Shown: piece by piece, positions 56,485-64,000 of the stretch | How the letters are laid out: the number at the start of each line of letters is the position of its first letter | Numbering within the stretch: position 1 is the first letter of the stretch | Source: Progne subis subis | Taxonomy: Eukaryota > Chordata > Aves > Passeriformes > Hirundinidae | DNA: 64,000 bases | Direction of reading: 5' to 3' | Assembly: GCA_022316685.1 (NCBI GenBank) | Contig: JAKJHU010000046.1 | Span: 3,402,001 to 3,466,000 of the forward strand | Notes under the pieces: generated by a model | Seen by the model: the letters and a program-made list of their open reading frames with translations, nothing else | The model's database searches: none | What the model was told of the DNA's origin: nothing | Program-made: the position numbers and the translations under genes

Positions 56485-58485
56485 AAAAAAATAAAATGAA
56501 AGGCAGAGGAAAATTTCTATTTGTTTTTGGAACTCTTCGTTACAACTCAGTGCAATGGATAATGCACAAGAAGGATTAGGAGAAAAAGGGGAGAGGAAGC
56601 GAGTGCCACTTGTCTTGTAATGTGAGTCAGGATGCTGCTTTTCCATAAATAGCACCATGGCTTGGGAGGAAAAAGAGCTTGTAGTTGTTTTGTGGTGTCC
56701 CTGGAGCTCAGCCAGAAGCCTCTACCTGTAATGCCTGCATATCTATTTCTCCCTCATACCAAAGTGAGTGGGAAGTTAGGGATACATCTGGTTATCCCTC
56801 AAAACTCTGATAGGTGCCCAAATACTGTTTCAGTAGGTACTGAGTGATGTCTAGAACCTCATGATGCATTGGGATCTGTCATTGTCAGGGACATTCAAGG
56901 AGGAATCACATCTTGCAAAACAAATTCTGTGATTTGGGTTCCCAGTTTTCTCTCAGTATGGGTCAGAAAGGGGTGCCTGGTCCCATATATGCCACTGATG
57001 GTCCCAGGTTACATCATTTCACGTTGTCCAAGATTGAGACAGTGCAGGACTTCTCAATATAGTAAAAATGACATCATCACTACATTTTCATTAAAATGTC
57101 ATGATTCTGGCATATGGATTCAGTTTCTAATCAGAGCAATGTAGATGATCATTTTAGTGCTTTTGACTCTGCAGCTTCTGAATGCAGAAGAGTGTGTATG
57201 CATGCATATGCTACAGCATGGATACTGTTAAAACCAACCAAAGACAGAAAGAAATTCAGTTTGGATGCAACAAAAGTACTTGCACAAACATTAAATGGAC
57301 TTTTAAATTATATATCTTCTAGAAATCCGAGTGTCCTAAAGAGATATACTACAGACTTGGTCGGGGTGAGATAAGTCTGTGAAATGTTGGTTGTACGCAT
57401 GGGTAGAGGACAGACTTCGTTATCTTCATCTTCACCTCAAACTCCTCCTGTGAACTTCTCTCCACTGCAAGTGGGATGTATCAAAATATTCAATGCTGAG
57501 CTCAGTGGAAGAGTTACCAGTAGCTTTCCTGTTCATCTCATTGCAAGCAGCATTAAGTCAGAGCTCAGCATTTCTGGAATGGCCATCCAGAGCTTTTAGC
57601 TGCCAGCTAGTGGGGCCTGGCTTACTTTTGGAGCACTGTGGCTTAGCTTAACAGCATTCAGTCATCATCTTTGTCTTGGGACCCAAGGTTTCATCAGTCC
57701 GGCTGTCAAAATGAGTGCCCATATCATAAACAGCCTGGAGACAGAACTGAATTTGAGTGGCAAGCCCCAGACTGGGGGTGGTAAAACACAACAGTGTGTG
57801 TAGTCTCTCTCTTATTTTGTTCAGTCATGTTAAATGCAAATGTAATTCTCGTCTGGTAAAACCTACTCAACTGAGCTTTGAGGAGACTGAATGCTTGTTA
57901 ATGGTTGCCTTTACGTTTCTGTTTTTACCCTGGGTTGGGTCGCTGTAGGCTGCATCCTGCTGGACAACATACGAGCATCAGAACTTGTAGGGTGCTAAAA
58001 CAAAGTAGGTTGGATGAGGTGATAGAGGAAGCCAGCAGCTATCATAGTAAAACTGCAAAGGATTTGAGAGAGTCTTTGTAGAGCCCCCAAGTTTTCTGCC
58101 ATTTAGAAAGGCATTTAAAGTTACTTGCTAAGAGCAAGTGTACAGGAAAGAACATAGGAGCTGTGTCTTACTTAGAGTGACTCCACTCTAAATAAAGTCT
58201 AAATTCAGATTATTTAAAAAAGTGATTATTTTTCCTCCTTAAAAATAAGGTTAGTAGTGTTACAGTTTATAAATAGGAACAAAAGTGAAGGACATATAGT
58301 TTGGTAGCAAAGAACTCTGTAACATAGTTCAATCACAGTTTTGTATCTGAGAAGCTCCAGCATCTATAAGTTGATACCAGGTAAATTCAACCAGAAAAAA
58401 ATGTGCATATTTCCAACAGTGCAGGTAATCAGCTGTCAAAATATAACAGTTAGGGTTCACTGTATTTTCCAGCACTTGAACCTTT
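56485..58485. other. Non-coding, nothing recognised
   Basis: Unique-looking sequence. Two overlapping plus-strand frames (56869-57144 and 57114-57374) are consecutive and of varied amino-acid composition, but I recognise neither and see no splice context. Confidence 0.42.
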
Positions 58486-58489
58486 ACAG

Positions 58490-58640
58490 CTGATAGCAAA
58501 TGTTCCTGAGAAAAAAGATTCTCCTACTTCAACTTTAGCTACTGGATCCACAGCAGGAATTAATTCAGAGCAGCCCTATGGGTATCTCATATCAGAGGCC
58601 AGACAGGATGATCACAGTGCACTAGGAGTCTCCTCTGGGG
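58490..58640 (+). mobile_element. CR1-L3-like LINE 3' end
   Basis: caggaattaattcagagcag (58554-58573), then ccctatgggtatctcatatc, agaggccagacaggatgatcacagtg (58591-58616) follows the L3-type CR1 3' text GGAATTAATTCAGGGAAGTCCTATGGCCTGTGTTATACAGGAGGTCAGACTAGATGATCACAATGG. The alignment by eye is continuous over about 65 bp. This family is old and shared by amniotes. Confidence 0.68.
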
Positions 58641-58644
58641 TAGC

Positions 58645-59685
58645 TGTGGCAATGAACTCGAAAACAGCTATCTTAGAAGTCAATGCCTGATTCCAGTTTC
58701 ACGTGCACACTGTTGACATGAATGTTACTCCTTTGACTTCAGAGGGCTGAGTGACAGTGGTGCAAACAGGAAGGCAAATCAAGCTTCTAAGAAAAATGGT
58801 TATGATCAAGCTGTCCCAAGCCAGTGAGGTGAACATGACATAGGACACATTAAAGGAGTAAATGGGCAAATTTTCTCCTATAACACTGAATCTTTAAGAC
58901 AGGAACACAAACAATTTTATTAAAAAATTACCCCTAAAAATTGAAAAGAGAAAGTAAAACCTGAAAATGTACAAATCTTTCTGCATTGTGCAATACAGAT
59001 GAAAAGCTTCTGTTGCTGAGGAGGCAATGATTCAAAACTGAACTCTGCATAAAATAGTGGAGACAAAATGAACCAAAATAACTTCTAAGAGGGTTGCATT
59101 TAGAACTAACCAGAATATAATATGTAGCTAAAACAGCAAGACAAATTACTTAAAATTATTCAATATGCAGCTCCTGTATCAGGCCCCACAATTAGAAATG
59201 CAAGCCAAAGTTGCAGGTTGTTTGCTCTCTTTTAATGGTATTTCTGTGCATTTAGAAGTGCAGGATTTGTAAAACAGGCTCATGTTTTGCCTGGTCAACC
59301 ATCTCTAGCAGTAATTTCAACCGATTCTTTACAGGAAGGTAGAACTGTGCAATGGCCAGACAAAGGAAATCTCCTGCACTTTTTTGTGAGCTCAGATAAT
59401 CTGTAGAATGCATGTTGAGTGCTCATAACCCTGGATTTCTTTCTGATTTATAAAGCTGTCCAGTCTTTTCTGGAATCTTGGTGACTTCCTGTGGTTACAA
59501 ATTCAGTTGGTCAAAATACAAACTGATAGGGAAAAAATTTAATCAGCTTTTAATTTGCTACTTTGTAATTTAATCAGTTGCCAACTTTTTCTTGTGTTCT
59601 TGTGACCTGCAGAGTGTGGTTCTGCTAAGGAAGCCTATGGCTTATCTTCTGGGGAGTGTTCAGGAACCATTTTAATGAATTCCAA
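58645..59685. other. Non-coding, possible old repeat at the start
   Basis: gaatgttactcctttgactt at 58719-58738 resembles an ancient amniote repeat with text GAGTAACTCCATTGACTTCAGTGG. The remainder is unique-looking A+T-rich sequence. Confidence 0.38.
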
Positions 59686-59689
59686 TTAA

Positions 59690-60145
59690 GAGTCTTTCTG
59701 ACACCAAGGGATGCAGAGGTCAAAGAATGCCCTGAGCAGCACAGCAACAGACCACGTGGAGCACAGATAAAGGTAAGAAAATGTCACAATTATAAATTTG
59801 AATAGAAAATTCCTGAAGACATGAAAAAGCATTTGAATTTGGAAGGATTTTTGAGTGAATTGTGTAGGTAAGATTTCTGCCTGGAACCTTGAAGAAATAT
59901 GTGAAGATTCTTGTATACTTGGTGGAGGAAGTAATAACAATGCTGTGCTTCATTTATGTAGTGACTAATCTGGAATGGAAGCTTACAGAAAGTTGTAGAT
60001 GGTCTAATCAGAAACACGAGGTTTTTATTCATGTGTGACTTGTAAGAGAGAATTATTGTGGTTGCTTGAAGATAAGAGATCCCTGAGTGCCTTCTGGTGT
60101 GCTTGTGATTCAAGCAGGAGATGGCAGTGGTCTGCATAGCAATTT
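59690..60145. other. Stop-poor minus-strand region, unassigned
   Basis: Three overlapping minus-strand frames (59686-59940, 59720-59953 and 59790-60137) lie just downstream of the cadherin-like stretch. No motif is secure in any of them. Confidence 0.3.
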
Positions 60146-60149
60146 GTTT

Positions 60150-60393
60150 TTAAGCAACTCTGTTTATGGCTAGTAAAACGGAATTAAGGGCACTAACTTC
60201 ATGGCCAAGCAGATACTCCATCAGGAGCAGAACTGGCAGATTCTCACTGACATTTATAGAGTCAACCTCTGTTTTTAGCATAGCACAGGTAATTTGTCAT
60301 ACCACTATTGCAGTGTTAACTAACACTGTTAGGAACAGTGATAGGAACTCTCCAATGAGTCTGTGTGAGTTAACCACCACATAGATGAACATC
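60150..60393 (-). pseudogene. Weak cadherin-like open stretch, possible pseudo-exon
   Basis: On the minus strand a long pyrimidine tract and acceptor (cttttctcaatcctgcag, ending at 60394) precede a frame from ATG at 60392-60390 that is broken only by TGA at 60299-60297 before a TAA at 60152-60150. It holds LSLFLTVLVN and, after the stop, SINVSENLPV and ALNSVLLAIN. VSENLPV followed about 13 residues later by -LNSVLL recalls a cadherin repeat (VSENLPVGT...D-D-GLNSVLLYSI). However, the calcium-binding DxNDN and DAD motifs are missing, and V-EN-P matches occur by chance in this much sequence. The complementary strand has a 72-codon frame (60166-60384) with no known domain. It may be a decayed cadherin/protocadherin copy or chance. 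Confidence 0.18.
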
Positions 60394-60399
60394 CTGCAG

Positions 60400-63185
60400 G
60401 ATTGAGAAAAGGTACAGAAAGGACAAAAAACCCAAAATCTCATTGTTCAAGTTGAGAACCATAACTGTATGTACAGGTTGGTTGCTATCAATATCATGTA
60501 TTTTCAAACATTGGAGTCATGCCTGAATTCACAGCAGAAACTTCTGTGAGTAAAAGTCTGCTACTTTGACAGCCCAGAGAGTAGCGTGAAGTTCTTCAGC
60601 ACTGTGTTTATTCAAGGGACATGAAGTCCTCCATGGAGGAGTTACGGCTGGTGCTTTTGCTTTTAAACTCTTTCCCCTCCTCCTTCTAATGACCTTTTTC
60701 TTCTCACTTGGGCTTCTTCAGTCTGGGCTGTACCTTAGGTGACTTGCTGAGCATTTAAATAAGAGGTTGACAAAATCTAATTTTGAGGGGAAAATATAAT
60801 GGGGATAGATGGCAGAAACAATGTTATTATATTGGCCCTGCTAACCAAAACTAGAAGCCTACATTTTTCTTTCAAGGTTGATCAGTTTAGGAGTAAGCCA
60901 TATTAGACAGACTGCCCACTAGTCTTGGGCGCTGAAGGAGAAGCAGTGTCAAGAAAAATGCTTTCTGTCTTTGCTAATCAAACCAGATGATCAGTGGCTT
61001 ACAGATTTACCGTGCTTTGAGATAGGGTTAATGGGACAAAGTGAGAGGACCTGCAACCACAACACTTAGGTCTGAAGAGAAGGAGCATAAGGAAGTTCTT
61101 GCATCTGTATGATTGCTGTCAGTATGTATCTCCTCTGGTAGCCACGTGGGGTATTTTAAACTGAGTGTATGTTTTGGCAAATTAGAACTATTCTGGAGCA
61201 TAAACCAAACTCATCAGCCTAAGCTTTCAGCTGCCTTCTGAGGCTTTTGGTTGGCCATTTAATGTGGGCTCTGATTCTCACTGTTAACATACACAGATAG
61301 ATACATATTACACAAAACCCATGTTCTGTACATAAGCAACAAAATAATTCAGGCTCAACTTTTCTGTGTTCTGAGTGGTTGTTCAAGGGAAGAGATACTC
61401 CAGAGCTTTGATTTTTCTGAATTAAATCCTTTGCAATTCAGAGATAACAAAAAACCCTAGTACCCTTGCCAATGCATGACTCATTTAGAAGGAAAGGCTC
61501 CAAAAGCCTTCCAGTCACCTTAGAATGGAAGACAAAAATGATGAGGCTCAGCCCTGTGATGACCTTGGAAACATCATCCGTTCCCTGCAGACTTATCACC
61601 ATGGGTCTCAAATGTTCTGGGGGAACAGATTATATCTGTGCTCATGCTCAGCTTGGGAGCACAACCAGGTCTCAGAGCAAATAAAAATGTTATTTCTTTT
61701 TGTTTTGTTTTGTTGTATTATCCAAGCAAAATACAAATGAAGATGTAAAACACATGAATAAGCAAACAATAATGAGTCAAAACAGGCAATCAATACTCAA
61801 AGACAAAACTAAAAAGGCACATTTGACAATATTGGAGATTGATAAAGACTGTGACAACTTTCCAGAAACAAAGACTATTCTGAGTTACTTCTAGTTTTGT
61901 TTCCATTCTCTCTCTTCCCTCTTCTGGTGGAAACTTCACATCTGGCACTATGACCCAGAGCAGGATTTTCCAGGAAGGCAGTAATTTCAGAAAATTCACC
62001 TCCAAGGGGAAGATAAATTCAGCATCACCTGGATGTTTCACAACAATGGTGTTTTGTGGCCTTTCCCCCAAAAGTATTTTGCTGTTCAAAATTTATTTTG
62101 TGGGAGCTCTTTGAGACTTCTGGAGGGGGCCAGGAGCCCACTATGGTACCTGCTGTTCAAACACAAAGCAGCAAGAGAATTTCAGCTGCAGATAGTAATA
62201 CCTAAATCTCACTAAAGTGAGAGTCACCAGCTGATACAGACAGAAGGGGGAGCACAATGAAATAGCTGGAGCACAGGGTATAATTTAAGTTTGTTCGGAT
62301 ATATACTAAAACCTAAAAGGAAGTTGAATGGTGAATATGCAATTGAGTTGGTAGAAGAACAGAGTGAGATTTTCCTAATCAACCCAAACCCCAGAATTTT
62401 CAGAGAAGAGCAAGTTAAAAATAAATTAATTATTTAAAGCTAAGGTATGAGTAGATAGAGATGAAAATAATGGATAGATTTTTCAGGGATTTTTAACAAA
62501 AATTTTTTTTAAAGCTAAAACTCAGCATATAATGTGCACCTGAGTGTCTGAACACTTTTCAAAGTCTTGTAGTAAAAATACTGGGCTGTACCTATTTGCA
62601 TACCTATCTCACATTTGGACCCTTTAGAAGAGCTGGTCACAGCTGAGCCTCTGGAATATTTTGACAAAGGTGAAATCAAATAACAAAAGATTGTGCAGTT
62701 CAGAATACTGCCCAGTTTCTTACAGCTGTTGGGCAGTGAACCTTCAGAGCAGAGTCCTGGGTGGGAATAAATCATGGAAGGAATTCCATTCCTGTGTGCA
62801 TCTGCAACAAGAAAAGATGCTCGTGACCCAGGAGAGTGCCAGGCTATTGGTGATTCTGGGAAACCTGTGGTGTTTTGTTAGATCCTTGAGTATGAGTTAC
62901 ATTTTACAGAGCTGCTTTTGGGAATCTTGGCTGAGTGTGTCCCAAAAATATGAAATTAATTGACAACTTCATGGCCGTTCTTTGGCCTATTGTTGTGCTT
63001 CTGTAACATCTCTGTTAGCACTTTATTTCCACAATGCAGCATTATAGAGTCTCCCTTTTATTTTGTCAGTGTTTTCCAATTCATTTGCTTAGACATTCTA
63101 TGTGGTACATGTGTGTATTCCCCTATCAGAAAATGATGCAGCAGGTAGAAAGCCTGTATTAAAGATTCATTATCTTTTCTTTCAT
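60400..63185. other. Non-coding, nothing recognised
   Basis: Unique-looking A+T-leaning sequence. Frames at 61466-61894 (+), 61790-62089 (-) and 62515-62963 (both strands) lack domains. Confidence 0.45.
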
Positions 63186-63189
63186 TTAC

Positions 63190-63430
63190 TTTCTCAAGAA
63201 TCTGTTTAAAGAAAAAATAAATAGCTAGGCTAATTGACGATGGCTCCCTTTGTTTTTATCCATACCTGCATAAAGGGCAGGAGGATCCAGTGTGCTGGCA
63301 GAGCTGGTGAGATTTATGTTTATGTGATTCTTTTGCTGTCAATGATCAGGTGTGCAGCACTGAATGAGTCACTTTCCCTTTCAGTTTTGTCTAATTATGA
63401 GTAAGCTGGTGAGGACCAGAATGATGTCTT
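63190..63430. promoter_or_regulatory. Possible conserved non-coding block
   Basis: Non-repetitive sequence with ctaggctaattgacgatggc (63224-63243), ccctttgtttttatcc (a SOX-like CTTTGTT word) and gtctaattatgagtaa near 63390. The signal is weaker than in the other candidates. Confidence 0.2.
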
Positions 63431-64000
63431 ACTGTGTACAGTATATAATGCACAGAGCCATTGTTTCAGTATCTGTAGGTGATATTAATATGTTTCATAG
63501 TCACAGTTTATAATGTGCCTTTCCAAGACTGCAGCCTTTGGCTATGCGACTTTGTGTGCTCACTCAGTACCCTGTAACCTGCCTGCTAAAAGCAGTCTTC
63601 TAGCAGTCTGTTTAGGACCTCATTGATGTTCAGATTGTATTTTGACTTTATATGTGTAGCCCAGAAGGTGTGTATATGAAAGCTAACTGGCATCTCCTGG
63701 TCAATATTTTACCAGATTTATCTCACATGAAAGTCTGTACTTTGTCCAGTTTGGCGAGTCTCAAACAGTAAGTAAGAATAATGACATGAGCTTTAATGTT
63801 GTAAAGAGCTTTTTTGCAGTTTGATTTTAAGCTTTTTGTCTTATGTTTTTGAGCCCGTAATTGACACTGGATGGTCACTAGAACCAAAAGAACCCACAAC
63901 TGTTTTAGGGAGGCTGAGTTTTCAGTCTTTAATCACATGTCCTTCTTGGAGCAAAAGCACAAAACTTTGAGACTCATAAGGTAACTGTCTGAAGCAGTGA
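63431..64000. other. Non-coding to the window edge
   Basis: A+T-leaning unique-looking sequence. No feature was recognised. Confidence 0.5.

Noticed and set aside
56290..56658. 122-codon minus-strand frame rich in Pro/Ser/Leu
   Set aside because: It is the complement of the G/GA-rich tract, so stops are absent for compositional reasons.
1..64000. CRISPR arrays, bacterial operons, toxin-antitoxin or phage-type systems
   Set aside because: No regularly spaced direct repeats and no prokaryotic gene organisation; repeat content is that of a bird genome.
1..64000. Endogenous retrovirus LTR pairs
   Set aside because: I found no matching direct repeats with TG...CA ends, primer-binding sites or gag/env-like frames. 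The only reverse transcriptases seen are CR1-like and Ty3/gypsy-like.

Overview
The window reads as a non-coding stretch of a bird genome, most likely a passerine. CR1 LINE fragments sit on both strands and one keeps the diagnostic ATTCTGTG repeated 3' end. One element is a tRNA-Ile-headed SINE with a CR1-type tail, the architecture of the songbird family TguSINE1. Many old MIR-type SINEs and CR1/L3-like tails, as carried by amniotes generally, are also present. There is no bacterial organisation: no operons, no ribosome binding sites, and no open frame longer than about 250 codons, the longest of which have compositional explanations.

Layout. 0-11 kb: a 5'-truncated CR1 (345-1369), a TG-rich stretch and several inverted repeats. 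11-19 kb: a decayed CR1-like reverse transcriptase fragment on the minus strand (about 11.65-11.96 kb), three A+T-rich blocks that look like conserved non-coding elements, and at 18.40-18.91 kb on the minus strand a fossil Ty3/gypsy reverse transcriptase. 19-29 kb: a purine-rich tract, G4-capable C-runs, two MIR-type SINEs, and an isolated CpG-rich island at about 25.79-26.64 kb, the best promoter candidate. 29-42 kb: sparse old repeats, a small GC-rich block near 33.3 kb and enhancer-like blocks near 37.2 and 39.8 kb. 42-50 kb: a dense run of MIR-type SINEs and CR1/L3 tails with two more enhancer-like blocks. 50-64 kb: the tRNA-Ile SINE, a (CT)n(CA)n microsatellite beside a purine/G-rich tract, a CR1-L3-like 3' end and a weakly cadherin-like open stretch on the minus strand.

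I could not assign any protein-coding exon with confidence. Three exon-like candidates (27.72, 37.21 and 60.39 kb) are reported with low confidence. The simplest reading is an intron or intergenic desert near a regulated gene, made of old decayed repeats, candidate regulatory blocks and one orphan CpG island. The strongest unusual observation is the Ty3/gypsy reverse transcriptase relic, because such elements are generally reported as scarce in birds. Conservation and expression cannot be measured here, so every regulatory call is inference.
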